Origin: Gammaproteobacteria bacterium
GTDB taxonomy: Bacteria; Pseudomonadota; Gammaproteobacteria; Pseudomonadales; Azotimanducaceae
NCBI GenBank assembly: GCA_028824555.1
Contig: JAPPDJ010000045.1
Location: 32,508-96,507 of the forward strand
DNA length: 64,000 bases
Direction: 5' to 3'
Shown: positions 50,885 to 60,391 of the stretch, piece by piece
Layout of the letters: every line of letters begins with the position of its first letter
How positions within the stretch are numbered: position 1 is the stretch's first letter
The notes under the pieces: model-generated
The model's input: the letters and a program-made list of their open reading frames with translations, nothing else
Told to the model about the DNA's origin: nothing
Databases searched by the model: none
Position numbers and translations under genes: made by a program

Positions 50885-53089
50885 ATGGTTGCGCGCCACG
50901 GCGCTCGGCACCGGGCGCGGGAATCCCCTTTCTTGAGGTCGACTGCCTTGTCTCGTTCGACAGTGTGCTTCCTTTCCGCGTTGCTTGCGCTTGGGGCCGT
51001 AGGGGACCCCGAGCACGAGCATGGTGTTGGGCCGCCGAGCGGGGAAGCTGTGCGGTTGGTGGTGGCGCCCGTGTTGGATGGCGATGTGCTTGGCGATGCG
51101 GCTTGGCGGGGGATGGTTCCGGTCACCGGGTTCATCCAGGTGCAGCCGCTGGCGGATCAGCCGGCGTCGCAGCGTACCGAGGTGTACATCGGCTTCACGG
51201 AGGAGGCGTTGTACCTTGGTGTTGTTTGCCATGACGACGAGCCGGATGCGCTGGTGGTTCCCACCACGCGGCGGGATGCTTGGCTCTGGGGGTCGGACAG
51301 CTTCGAGGTGGTATTCGACACCTTTCGCGACTATCAGAACGGCTTTGCCTTCGCCACCAATCCGGGCGGGGTGCAGGTGGATACGCAGCTCACCCACGGC
51401 GGCTTCAACGCCAACAACAACTGGGACACGGCGTGGACGGTGCATGCGGTCACTGGCGATTTCGGCTGGAGCGCGGAGTTCGAGATTCCGTTCCGCTCGC
51501 TGCGCTATCCGTCGGAAGAGGTGCAGACGTGGGGCATCAACTTCCAGCGCAACATCGGCCGCAACAACGAAATCGCGCACTGGGCGCCGATCCCGCGCCA
51601 GTACAGCCTCTATCGACTGATGCTGGCAGGTTCGGTGAGCGGCGTCCGCCCGCCGCCGCAGCGCAATTTCAAGGTCATGCCGTACGCGCGCGGCAAACTG
51701 GCGCAGGGCAACGGCGACGGCACCGAGCGCGATGGCGATGCGGGGCTCGACGTGAAGTACTCCCTCACTCCCGGCCTCACACTCGATCTCACCTACAACA
51801 CGGATTTCGCCCAGGTGGAGGCAGACCAGCAGCAGGTGAACCTCAACCGTTTTAGCCTCTTTTTTCCGGAGAAGCGCCCCTTCTTCCTCGAAAACGCCGG
51901 CAGGTTCACTGTCGGCGGAGGCACCGTGAACCTGTTTCACAGCCGTCGCATCGGCATTGGCGAGGGCGGGCGACAATTGCCTATCGACGGCGGGGCTAGG
52001 GTTTCCGGGAAGCTGGGCCGCGCCACCAACGTGGGCCTTCTGCATATGCGCGTCGGCGAGGCGGAGGGGATGGAGTCGGCGGAGTCCACGGACTTCTCCG
52101 TGCTGCGCGTGAGCCGGGAACTGCCAAGCCGGTCCGCCGTCGGCATGTTCTTCGCCAATCGGGACGGCGCCGGCAGCGACAACCAGACCTTCGCCTTGGA
52201 CGGCTGGATGGGGCTCGGCGAAGTCGCGTCGGTGGTGGCCTGGGCCGCGAAGACGCGCACTCCCGGCATCGACGAGGACGACCACGCCTATCGGCTGACG
52301 GGCTACTTCGACTCCGAGGACTGGTCCTTCAACGGCAGCTTCACCGAGATCGGCGAAGGCTTCAATCCGGAGGTGGGGTGGCTGGCGCGGCAGGGCGTGC
52401 GCAGCGTCAATCTCTTTGGCCAATGGACCTATCGGCCCGACGACTTTATGGGCCTGCTCGACATCAAGCCGCACGTCACTTACTTCGGCCACTGGGATTT
52501 CGACGGCTTCTACGAAAGCGGCTTCCTGCACATCGACAACTCGTACAACTGGAAGAACGGCGCCTGGGCCTACACGGGGTTCAATGTCCTGCACGAAGGC
52601 GTCAAGCAAGCCTTCCCCTTGGGCAACGACGCGACCGTGCCGGCGGGGGATTACGACACCGCGGAACTCATCGTCGGCGGCGCCACCGACAACCGCAGCG
52701 CCTTCAGCGCCGGACTCAACCTCGTGGCCGGAGGCTTCTTCCACGGCGAGCGGCTGGGCCTGTCGCCTTTCCTCGGCTATCGGCTGGGCGAGACCTTCTC
52801 CACGGGCCTCGCCATGAACCGCAACCGCATCGACCTGCCGGAGGCGGAGGCATTCACCGTTGACCTCGTGTCACTGCGACTGTCGTACTCCTTCACGCCC
52901 CGCATCTCGGCGCAGCTCTACATCCAATACAACGACCAAACCGACCTCCTCGCCACCAACTTCCGCTTCTCCTGGCTGCAGTCGGCAAATGCGGGGCTCT
53001 ACGTCGTCTACAACGAGGCCGACGAACGCACGGGCGAACGCCGTCGGGAACTCATCCTCAAGTACAGCCACATCGTGGACGTGTTGTAG
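50885..53089 (+). CDS. DUF5916 outer-membrane protein with N-terminal CBM9-like domain
   Basis: Up to 734 residues. A signal peptide (STVCFLSALLALGAVG) begins about residue 25, so TTG 50948 or ATG 50885 could be the start. Residues about 55-240 resemble carbohydrate-binding family 9 domains (APVLDGDVLGDAAWRG, DSFEVVFDTFRDYQNGFAFA). The rest is a predicted beta-barrel of DUF5916 with NTDFAQVEADQQQVNLNRF and FFPEKRPFFLENAG, the family signature. Its role is unknown; a porin or glycan-binding function is likely. It stands alone. Confidence 0.88.
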   Translation: MVARHGARHRARESPFLRSTALSRSTVCFLSALLALGAVGDPEHEHGVGPPSGEAVRLVVAPVLDGDVLGDAAWRGMVPVTGFIQVQPLADQPASQRTEVYIGFTEEALYLGVVCHDDEPDALVVPTTRRDAWLWGSDSFEVVFDTFRDYQNGFAFATNPGGVQVDTQLTHGGFNANNNWDTAWTVHAVTGDFGWSAEFEIPFRSLRYPSEEVQTWGINFQRNIGRNNEIAHWAPIPRQYSLYRLMLAGSVSGVRPPPQRNFKVMPYARGKLAQGNGDGTERDGDAGLDVKYSLTPGLTLDLTYNTDFAQVEADQQQVNLNRFSLFFPEKRPFFLENAGRFTVGGGTVNLFHSRRIGIGEGGRQLPIDGGARVSGKLGRATNVGLLHMRVGEAEGMESAESTDFSVLRVSRELPSRSAVGMFFANRDGAGSDNQTFALDGWMGLGEVASVVAWAAKTRTPGIDEDDHAYRLTGYFDSEDWSFNGSFTEIGEGFNPEVGWLARQGVRSVNLFGQWTYRPDDFMGLLDIKPHVTYFGHWDFDGFYESGFLHIDNSYNWKNGAWAYTGFNVLHEGVKQAFPLGNDATVPAGDYDTAELIVGGATDNRSAFSAGLNLVAGGFFHGERLGLSPFLGYRLGETFSTGLAMNRNRIDLPEAEAFTVDLVSLRLSYSFTPRISAQLYIQYNDQTDLLATNFRFSWLQSANAGLYVVYNEADERTGERRRELILKYSHIVDVL

Positions 53090-53302
53090 GCCCTGGCCTT
53101 CAAGAACTTCCAACGCTTCAAGGACGACGCACAGCCAAAACACTGCGAACCTGCTTTCATTCGGCGTTCGAGGAGCCGGAGGCGCCGGCGGACGCGGCGG
53201 TTCGGCAGAGCTGCGAATACCGGGTCGGTGTCTTCTTCCTCAAGTAAGCGGGCAGGTCGCGCGGGGGGAACGGCTGTTTGAGCCGCCGTGTCGCTCGTCG
53301 GC

Positions 53303-54238
53303 TCAGCCTGGCTTGGCCGGCTCGCTATGCCGTCGCCCGAGTTCGGCCTGGTCCGTCTGGACCTTTTCCCAGGCCTTGCGGCTGTATTCGTGGTAACCGA
53401 ACGCGCTCGGCGGCATCAGCATGCCGCGCTGCCGTTCGCTCAACTTCCCGTAGCCGTCGGCGTTGTAGTAGCAAGGGCTCCATGCCACCGCGTGCGGGCA
53501 GTACTTGTAGAAGATGGTCCGTCGCTCGCCGTCGCCTTCCCACGGCACTGTGCCGTGGGCGCAGGCTTCCGTGAAGATGATCGCGTCCCCGGCCTCGGCT
53601 TCGACGCGATGGACGCATTCGGGGAGATCGTCCTGGGTTTCGCTGATCTTCCAGTCGGCGGGCAGTTGGAAGTTCACCTTGTGGCTGCCGGGTACGCACG
53701 CGAACCCGCCAGCGCCCGGCGGCACGGTGTCGAGCTCGAAACCCACCGCCACCAGGCCGTTGTAGAACTTGCCGTTGCTGTAGCGGTAGTAGCACTGGCC
53801 GCCGTCCGTGGGGCCGACCAAGTCCGTCGCGCCACCTGCGCCCTGGCCGCCGCCATGCAGGAAGAGCTTCGCGGCATGGGCGGCGTTGTCGATCTTGATG
53901 TAGTCGTGGTCCAGCCGGTAGTTCGTCCCGATCAGCGTCTGCAGGTAGGGGGCGATGGCGGGCAGATCGATCAGGTCGACGTAGGTGCCGCCCCACTCGA
54001 TCAACGACTTGGCGGAGAACGCGGCGCTTTCACCACCCGGATACCGGGGGCGGTCCGATCCGGAGAGCCGTTGCCCCTCCGTGCGATGCTTCTCCAGCCG
54101 CTCGGACAGGTCGGCGACCTGCGTGGGCGTCAAAGCGTTCTTGACTACGAGATAGCCGCGCAGGTCGAAGAGGTATTTCTCCACCTCCGTCATGCCTTCG
54201 CCGTCCTCGGGTGGTTCGTTGATTCCTGGTCTGTCCAT
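53303..54238 (-). CDS. phytanoyl-CoA dioxygenase family protein with HxG in place of HxD
   Basis: 311 residues. The fold signature YLVVKNALTPTQVADL, GFACVPGSHKVNF and FTEACAHGTVPW identify the family, and distal H228 and R240 are present. The expected HxD is H128-G-G130 (FLHGGGQ), where Gly replaces the iron-binding Asp, as seen in 2-oxoglutarate halogenases and in a marine subgroup of this family. Start may also be ATG at residue 16. No partner genes are adjacent. Confidence 0.85.
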   Translation of the reverse strand: MDRPGINEPPEDGEGMTEVEKYLFDLRGYLVVKNALTPTQVADLSERLEKHRTEGQRLSGSDRPRYPGGESAAFSAKSLIEWGGTYVDLIDLPAIAPYLQTLIGTNYRLDHDYIKIDNAAHAAKLFLHGGGQGAGGATDLVGPTDGGQCYYRYSNGKFYNGLVAVGFELDTVPPGAGGFACVPGSHKVNFQLPADWKISETQDDLPECVHRVEAEAGDAIIFTEACAHGTVPWEGDGERRTIFYKYCPHAVAWSPCYYNADGYGKLSERQRGMLMPPSAFGYHEYSRKAWEKVQTDQAELGRRHSEPAKPG

Positions 54239-54365
54239 GTCGGCTGTCTTCTGCTACTGCCCGGATAGTGGCGGAATCACCCGCGGCGATCAAATCGCGT
54301 GGCCAAGCAAACTAGACTTGGCTGAGCAACATCGCGACGGGATCGAACGCATCGAAGAATTCGAG

Positions 54366-54465
54366 ACGGGACGGGACAAGCCCGTCCCCTACGAGGAACG
54401 TGTCCTGCACGCACCGGTGGATTCGGCACGGGCCCGTAGGGGCGACCCTTGTGGTTGCCGCGCCC
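54366..54465 (+). repeat. family-C palindromes
   Basis: GACGGGACAAGCCCGTCCCC (54371) and CGTAGGGGCGACCCTTGTGG (54436). They occupy the first part of the 787-base gap 54239-55025, whose only other recognisable content is the gene remnant at 54545-54817 and the leader of the antiporter gene. Confidence 0.65.
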
Positions 54466-54544
54466 GGGGTGCGCTTGGTTCGCGATAACTGTACTTATCG
54501 AGCGGAAAAAAGGGCCGTTGGCCGCCTACCGTGCGCCTCCTACG

Positions 54545-54817
54545 TCAGCGAACTGCCATCCAAACCGGCAGCGCTAGCCCGATGGACAGGCCCTCCCCGA
54601 GCGTCGCCTCGAAGCTCGCGTCCGAAAGATCGAACACCCCGCCGGGCGGACTCGGGCCAAGCAGCCGGCCGGCGCGATTTCCGGGCCCGCAGGCGACTAC
54701 CTTGGGCATTCGTCCTTTCAAGCCTGCCTCCGCGAGGAAACCCGAGAACGCTCTGCGGCAGCGGGCTTGGAGTTCCCGAGTGTCGCTACCACCCTCGACA
54801 TACAGGCGGGCGCTCAC
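54545..54817 (-). pseudogene. truncated remnant of a DUF4276-like protein
   Basis: 90 codons. The first 50 (MSARLYVEGGSDTRELQARC through KGRMPKVVACGPGNRAG) resemble the start of DUF4276-like proteins of about 190 residues, usually encoded beside an AAA ATPase. After that the resemblance stops and the frame closes soon. No ATPase is near. Interpretation as a decayed remnant is inference; a short intact gene is possible. Confidence 0.4.
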
Positions 54818-55025
54818 CAGCGGTTGCCGCCGATCTCACCTGAGGCAAAGCTGTCCGAGACGGTAGTCCTTGAGCCAGCCCATTGGGCTTCTCGCACACG
54901 ACGATGCTCTCAGGGGCTCAGACTGACACAGCAATCCCGGTGGCAAAGGCGTTTGACGGCAAGCGGGCAAGTTGCAATCCTTGCCGTTCTTGCCCTTTGG
55001 GCACTTGGTCTGTCGCCTCACGCCC

Positions 55026-55991
55026 ATGTGGCTCGCCATCCTCACGCTGATCATTGGCTTCATCGCTCTCGTTTGGGGGGCGGATCGGTTTGTGTCCGGT
55101 GCTGCGGCCACGGCGCGCAACCTCGGCGTGTCGAAGATCGTCATCGGCGTTACCGCCGTTTCGGTGGGCACCTCGGCGCCGGAAATCCTGGTCGCCCTCG
55201 ACGCTTCGCTCAGGGGGACGCCGCAACTCGCCATCGGCAATGCCATTGGCTCGAACACCTGCAACATCGGCATCGTGCTCGGCATCACCGCCATGATGCG
55301 ACCGCTGCCGTTTGCCGGCACCGTGCTCAAGGGCGAGGTGCCGTGGATGATCGGCGCGACCCTTCTTGCGCTCATCGTGCTCTTGAACGGCCGCCTCGGC
55401 TTCGGCGATGGCCTCTTGCTGCTCGCGGGTCTCGGGTTCGTCATGTATCGGCTGGCCTCGCGCGGTCGCGCCGGCGGCGAACTGCCTGAAGGCATCGAGG
55501 AGGAGCTGGCCGAACTGCCGGAGATGGGAGCGCTGCGCAGCGTTTTCTGGCTGCTGGTGGGGCTGGTGGTGCTGCTCGTCGCGGCCGACAAGATCGTCGA
55601 AGCGGCGGTCGAGGTGGCGGAACTGCTGCACGTGGACGAATTCACCATTGGCCTGACCATCGTCGCCGTGGGCACGAGCCTGCCGGAACTGGCGGCGACC
55701 CTCGCCGCAGCCATCAAGGGCCAGCCAGACATTGCGATCGGCAACATCGTCGGCTCCAACATCATCAACATCCTTGCCGTGATGGCGGTGCCGGCACTGG
55801 TGGCGCCCTCGGACATCGCGCCCATTGCCCTCTGGCGCGACTTCGGGATGATGCTGGCGATGTCCACGCTTCTCGTGCTGTTTGCCTATGGACCCGGCTC
55901 GCGCAAGCTCATCACGCGCTTTGAGGGTGCAGTTCTGGTGTGTGCGTGGATCGGCTACACGAGCCTGCTTTACCTGCAACGCCATGCCTGA
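55026..55991 (+). CDS. yrbG: calcium/sodium antiporter (YrbG family)
   Basis: 321 residues with ten membrane helices in two inverted halves. The two alpha-repeats are VIGVTAVSVGTSAPEILVAL and LTIVAVGTSLPELAATLAAA, each followed by an AIGNAIGSNTCNIG / AIGNIVGSNIINIL segment that lines the ion path. ATG 55026 is chosen over upstream in-frame starts. It opens the LPS-transport block, as in enterics, and overlaps kdsC by eight bases. Confidence 0.93.
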   Translation: MWLAILTLIIGFIALVWGADRFVSGAAATARNLGVSKIVIGVTAVSVGTSAPEILVALDASLRGTPQLAIGNAIGSNTCNIGIVLGITAMMRPLPFAGTVLKGEVPWMIGATLLALIVLLNGRLGFGDGLLLLAGLGFVMYRLASRGRAGGELPEGIEEELAELPEMGALRSVFWLLVGLVVLLVAADKIVEAAVEVAELLHVDEFTIGLTIVAVGTSLPELAATLAAAIKGQPDIAIGNIVGSNIINILAVMAVPALVAPSDIAPIALWRDFGMMLAMSTLLVLFAYGPGSRKLITRFEGAVLVCAWIGYTSLLYLQRHA

Positions 55992-56550
55992 GGGTGCAGC
56001 GGACCCGGGCGGCGAGCGGAAGCCCGCTGGGCCGTCCGTTGCCATGCGCGCCCGCGCCGTTCGCCTGCTCATCTTGGACGTCGATGGTGTGCTCACGGAC
56101 GGGCGGCTGTACTACGGCCCGGACGGGTCGGAGTACAAGGCCTTCCACGCCCAGGACGGCAGCGCCATGAAGATGCTTATGCAGGCGGGCGTGCCCATTG
56201 CCATCATCACCGGGCGGCGCTCGGAGGCGGTGACCCGACGGGCGCAAGAACTGGGTGTGCGCTGGCTCTACGACGGCGTTGCGGACAAGGCCCAGGCGCT
56301 CGCCCGGCTGGTTGCCGAAAGCGGTGTGGAGGCACTGCACATGGCGCATGTGGGCGACGACATCGCGGACCTCGCGCTGTTCGACCGCGTCGGGCTTTCG
56401 TTCAGCGTGCCGGATGGTCATCCATTGGTGACCGCGGCGGCACATTGCGTCACGGAACGTGCCGGGGGCGCGGGCGCGGTGCAGGAGGTGTGCAACCTCA
56501 TTCTCCACGCCCAAGGCAAGTGGAAGGCAGCGCTCGAGGCGAGCCTTTAG
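55984..56550 (+). CDS. kdsC: 3-deoxy-D-manno-octulosonate 8-phosphate phosphatase
   Basis: 188 residues. HAD phosphatase without cap: nucleophile motif LLILDVDGVLTDGRLYYG, IAIITGRRSEAV, LYDGVADKAQAL and AHVGDDIADL. It releases phosphate from KDO-8-P in lipopolysaccharide core synthesis and works as a tetramer. It precedes lptC with one base between. The isomerase gene kdsD that often lies between yrbG and kdsC is not present here. Confidence 0.96.
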   Translation: MPEGAADPGGERKPAGPSVAMRARAVRLLILDVDGVLTDGRLYYGPDGSEYKAFHAQDGSAMKMLMQAGVPIAIITGRRSEAVTRRAQELGVRWLYDGVADKAQALARLVAESGVEALHMAHVGDDIADLALFDRVGLSFSVPDGHPLVTAAAHCVTERAGGAGAVQEVCNLILHAQGKWKAALEASL

Positions 56551-56551
56551 G

Positions 56552-57184
56552 ATGCCGGCGCCGACGCCACTGAAAAGACTGGCGTGGCTTGCCTCGCTGG
56601 GACTCCTGTTTGTGGCGGTGGCTGCTTGGCTCGTGGCCGACGATCCCCTGGCGCCGGCGCCATCGGCGCCGAGCTTCGCGCAGGAACCCGATGTTCTGCT
56701 TGAGGACGCGGACATCCTGCAGTTTGGCGAGGGCGGTGCCTTGCGCTACTCCGTGCGGTCCAACAAGGCCAAGTGGTTTCGCCAAGGCGGCGAGATGGCG
56801 CTCACGTCGCCCGAGCTTGTCGTGCCAGATGAGCAAGGGGTGCCGTGGCGCGTGGTGGCGGAGCGGGGCGATGTGCAAGGCGGCCAGAACGGAACTTCCA
56901 TGCAGGTCGACCTCTCAGGAATGGTAGTGCTGCGCCGGGACGACGGCGACGGCTTCGTGCAGGTGGCGACCGAGGCACTCAAGCTGCATCCCGGCGCGCG
57001 CCGCGCCGCCACGGAGCGACCCGTGTCCATCACCACCGAGCGGAGCCGCATCGAGGCCGGCGGGCTTGACGCCGACCTCGCAGCCGGAGCGCTGCGTTTG
57101 CATGGCGGCGTCGATGTGGTGGATGGAGGCGATGGTTCGCGGCGGGTGCGGTCCACCGAACCATCTGCGGAGCGGTCCGGGTGA
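56552..57184 (+). CDS. lptC: LPS export ABC transporter periplasmic protein LptC
   Basis: 210 residues. An N-terminal membrane anchor (LAWLASLGLLFVAVAAWLV) precedes a periplasmic beta-jellyroll with RYSVRSNKAKWFRQGGEMALT and LTSPELVVPDEQG. LptC bridges the inner-membrane ABC transporter and LptA in carrying LPS to the outer membrane. It overlaps lptA by 4 bases. Sequence is weakly conserved; the position in the operon is decisive. Confidence 0.9.
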   Translation: MPAPTPLKRLAWLASLGLLFVAVAAWLVADDPLAPAPSAPSFAQEPDVLLEDADILQFGEGGALRYSVRSNKAKWFRQGGEMALTSPELVVPDEQGVPWRVVAERGDVQGGQNGTSMQVDLSGMVVLRRDDGDGFVQVATEALKLHPGARRAATERPVSITTERSRIEAGGLDADLAAGALRLHGGVDVVDGGDGSRRVRSTEPSAERSG

Positions 57185-57732
57185 TGCGAACGCTTGCCCT
57201 GCTGGCCGCTCTTGTCCCGGGCATTGCCTTGGCGCTGTCGGATGACGCCGAGCAGCCCATCGAGGTGCATGCCGAGGAGGGTGTTGCCAATGCCGCCGGG
57301 GTCGCCGTGCTCAAGGGCTCGGTGCGGCTCGTGCAAGGGTCGCTCTTGGTGCTGGCCGATCGCATGACCATTGAGCGGGACGCGGACAACCGCGTGCAGG
57401 TGATCGTCGGCGAGGGCAGTCCCGCCACGTTCGAGCAGCGCCTGGAGGCGGACGAGGCGCCGGTGACGGCGCGGGCCAACAGCATCGTCTATCGGCCGGC
57501 CGACGAATGGGTGGAGTTTTCGGGCGATGTGTTCCTGTTTCAGGATGACGACGAATTCCACGGCGAACGCATCCGCTGGGACATCCGCGAGGGGCGCATC
57601 GACGCTTCGGCGCCCGAGTCTGGCGAGGTGAAGTTGATACTGCATCCGGCGAAGGAGCCCTCAGCCGCTGGGGCTGAACGGGCCGCCGAGGCGGACGAAG
57701 CCGCTCGCAGCCCCGCCGGCGGCGGCGCATAG
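57181..57732 (+). CDS. lptA: LPS transport periplasmic protein LptA
   Basis: 183 residues from GTG (ATG 57184 directly follows). A signal peptide ([14 protein letters not shown]) leads to the OstA-type domain with [39 protein letters not shown] and [20 protein letters not shown]. LptA polymerises into the periplasmic bridge for LPS. The C terminus is Ala/Glu rich. lptB follows after five bases. Confidence 0.93.
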   Translation: MMRTLALLAALVPGIALALSDDAEQPIEVHAEEGVANAAGVAVLKGSVRLVQGSLLVLADRMTIERDADNRVQVIVGEGSPATFEQRLEADEAPVTARANSIVYRPADEWVEFSGDVFLFQDDDEFHGERIRWDIREGRIDASAPESGEVKLILHPAKEPSAAGAERAAEADEAARSPAGGGA

Positions 57733-57737
57733 TTCCC

Positions 57738-58484
57738 ATGAGGGCCTCCGTGGGCTCGCCGGTCGTCCTGCGCGCCGAGGGCCTACGCAAGCACTTTCGC
57801 CGCAAGGCCGCGGTGGACGGTATTGACCTCAACGTCGCCGCGGGCGAGATCGTGGGCCTGCTCGGGCCCAACGGCGCCGGCAAGACCACCACGTTCTACA
57901 TGATCCTGGGCCTCACGCGGCTCGATGCCGGCACCATCCACTTGGGCGAGCGCGACTTGACCGGCGCCCCCATGCACGTGCGGGCGCGGGCCGGCATCGG
58001 CTATCTGCCGCAGGAGGCGAGCGTCTTTCGTCGCCTCACGGTGGAGGGGAACCTGCGCGCCATCGCAGAGCTCAGGCGCGACTTGGGTCGCGGCGAGAGG
58101 CAACGACTGATCGAACGGCTGATCGAGGAGTTCGGGCTCGAAAGCGCGCGCAAGACCCTCGGCGAGCGGCTCTCTGGCGGCGAGCGGCGGCGGCTGGAAA
58201 TTGCCCGCGCCCTTGCCAGCGAGCCGGCCTTCATGCTGCTCGACGAACCGTTCGCCGGCGTCGATCCCATTTCCGTGGATGCCATCAAGCAGGAGATCCG
58301 GGGCCTGGCCGAGCGCGGCATCGGCGTCCTCATCACCGACCACAATGTCCGCGAAACCCTGGACATCTGTGACCGCGCCTACATCGTCGCCGAAGGACAC
58401 ATCATTGCGGAAGGCGATAGCGTGGCCATACTATCGAGTGAAACCGTCAGGCGCGTTTACCTCGGTGACGAGTTCAAGCTTTGA
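57738..58484 (+). CDS. lptB: LPS export ABC transporter ATP-binding protein LptB
   Basis: 248 residues. Walker [11 protein letters not shown] loop [12 protein letters not shown], signature [15 protein letters not shown], Walker [14 protein letters not shown] and switch His in [10 protein letters not shown]. It powers extraction of LPS from the inner membrane with LptFG, which are not in the window. The C-terminal YLGDEFKL is the family ending. rpoN follows after 36 bases. Confidence 0.97.
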   Translation: MRASVGSPVVLRAEGLRKHFRRKAAVDGIDLNVAAGEIVGLLGPNGAGKTTTFYMILGLTRLDAGTIHLGERDLTGAPMHVRARAGIGYLPQEASVFRRLTVEGNLRAIAELRRDLGRGERQRLIERLIEEFGLESARKTLGERLSGGERRRLEIARALASEPAFMLLDEPFAGVDPISVDAIKQEIRGLAERGIGVLITDHNVRETLDICDRAYIVAEGHIIAEGDSVAILSSETVRRVYLGDEFKL

Positions 58485-58520
58485 CAGGAGCCGTTCGGCG
58501 GCGAGTTTCGGGAGTGCGCG

Positions 58521-60161
58521 GTGAGGCAGACGCTGTCGCTGCGCATGGGTCAGCAACTGACCATGACGCCGGCGCTGCAGCAGGCCATTCGCTTGGTGGG
58601 GCTGTCGTCGCTTGAGCTCAGCACCGAGATCCGCACCGCCATCGAGTCCAACCCGATGCTGGAGTACGACGAGGAGGGAGGTGCTGACGACCCATTGGAC
58701 GGCACCGAAGACCCCGGCACATTGAGCGACGACGATTGGGATGACACCGATTACGAAGATGCCTCCTTTGACGACAGTGCGCTCGACGGCGCTTCCTTCG
58801 AAGACGTGGCCACGGCGTCGGACGACGACCAAGCCCTCGGCACAGACGATGCGATCGCCGAGCCCGATGCCGACCGCGACGGCATTGAGCCCACCCAAGC
58901 AGCGGACGAACAACCTGCCGCCGAAGCCATTGAGACCCGCGATTGGAGCGAAGACGACGCCCGCTTCGAACGCGACGCTCCTTCCGCGCCGGACTCCCGC
59001 ACCCCAGGCCCTCGCGGCGAAGGCGGCACGCCCATCGAGGAACGCAGCGCTCCGGCCGAGACGCTGCACGACTACCTCGCCTGGCAACTCAACCTAACCC
59101 GCCTCTCCGAGGCCGACCAACGCATCGGCGTCGCCATCATCGACGCCTTGAACGACGACGGCATGCTCACGGAAGGGCTGCAGGACATTGCCGCCGGCGC
59201 CGGATGCAACGCGACGCTAGCGGATGCCGAGCGCGTGCTGAAGGCGGTGCAGCAGTTCGATCCTGCGGGGGTGGCGGCACGGGACCTCGCCGAGTGCCTC
59301 GCCCTGCAATTGCTGCAGCTGCCGAACGAGACGCCCTGGCGCCGGGAGGCGCTTGACATCGTTCAAGAGCACTTCGACGCGCTGGCCGCGCAAGACCTGC
59401 GTGGACTCGCGCGCCGCACCCGCCTCGAGGGCGATGATCTGGCCGCTGCCATCGCCTTGGTGCGGTCGTTGAACCCGAGGCCGGGCGCGGCAATGGGCGA
59501 CTCGGAAGCCGACTACGTGGAGCCCGATGTGGTCGTGCGCAAGGCACGCAACACGTGGATCGTCGAACTCAACGACCAAGCGGCGCCAAGGGTGCGGCTG
59601 AACGAGCACTACGCCGGCCTCGTGCGCCGTTCCGACACGAGCCGCGACAACCAGTTCCTGAAGAGCAACCTGCAGGAGGCTCGCTTCTTCCTCAAGAGCA
59701 TCGAGAATCGCAACGACACGCTGCTGCGCGTTGCCGCGAACATCGTCGAGCGTCAGGCGGAGTTTCTCGAGCGCGGCGAGGAGGCGATGCGGCCCTTGGT
59801 GCTTGCCGACGTGGCGGACGCGGTGGGATTGCACGAATCCACCGTCTCGCGTGCCACCGCGCGCAAGTACATGCGCACGCCCCGGGGGGTGTTCGAGCTC
59901 AAGTACTTCTTCTCCAGCCACGTCGGCACCGCCGACGGCGGCGAGATTTCCAGCACCGCCATCCGCGCCCTGATCCGCAAGCTCACGGAGCGGGAGAATC
60001 CGTGCCAGCCGCTGTCCGACAGTCGCATCGCCGCGCTCTTGGGCGAACGCGACATCAAGGTGGCGCGGCGCACGGTGGCGAAGTACCGCGAATCGCTTGC
60101 CATCCCGTCCTCGAACGAGCGCAAGCGCATGGCGTGGGCAGTGGCGGAGCCGCGCGGGTGA
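58521..60161 (+). CDS. rpoN: RNA polymerase sigma-54 factor
   Basis: 546 residues from GTG with GGAG seven bases upstream. Region I is MRQTLSLRMGQQLTMTPALQ. Region II is unusually long and acidic (about residues 50-165, Asp/Glu/Ala rich). The core-binding region has YLAWQLNLTRLSEADQRI and QFDPAGVAARDLAECL, a helix-turn-helix follows, and the RpoN box ARRTVAKYRE is at about 515. Sigma-54 directs transcription at -24/-12 promoters with enhancer proteins. The length exceeds the usual 470-500 residues because of region II. Confidence 0.97.
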   Translation: MRQTLSLRMGQQLTMTPALQQAIRLVGLSSLELSTEIRTAIESNPMLEYDEEGGADDPLDGTEDPGTLSDDDWDDTDYEDASFDDSALDGASFEDVATASDDDQALGTDDAIAEPDADRDGIEPTQAADEQPAAEAIETRDWSEDDARFERDAPSAPDSRTPGPRGEGGTPIEERSAPAETLHDYLAWQLNLTRLSEADQRIGVAIIDALNDDGMLTEGLQDIAAGAGCNATLADAERVLKAVQQFDPAGVAARDLAECLALQLLQLPNETPWRREALDIVQEHFDALAAQDLRGLARRTRLEGDDLAAAIALVRSLNPRPGAAMGDSEADYVEPDVVVRKARNTWIVELNDQAAPRVRLNEHYAGLVRRSDTSRDNQFLKSNLQEARFFLKSIENRNDTLLRVAANIVERQAEFLERGEEAMRPLVLADVADAVGLHESTVSRATARKYMRTPRGVFELKYFFSSHVGTADGGEISSTAIRALIRKLTERENPCQPLSDSRIAALLGERDIKVARRTVAKYRESLAIPSSNERKRMAWAVAEPRG

Positions 60162-60391
60162 ACCGGATCGGGGGGCACCGGGTCAGCGGCCATTCCGGTT
60201 TCGCAGGAAGCAAATTGCACAACACGCGCACAGCGAATGCGAAGCGCCGGGGCAGCAACGGGCGCTATGATCCGGCAACGGAATCACATCAGGTCAAGGC
60301 GGTGTCTCGAGATGTTCAAGACCCGCTGATGGCGCGACAACAAGGCCGTCTCGGAGCAGCACCTCCGAGCAAAATCTTAGGAGAGCAAGCC

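Noticed and set aside
50705..52744. 679-codon minus-strand frame opposite the DUF5916 gene
   Set aside because: Composition of a mirror frame; the plus strand carries recognisable CBM9 and DUF5916 signatures.
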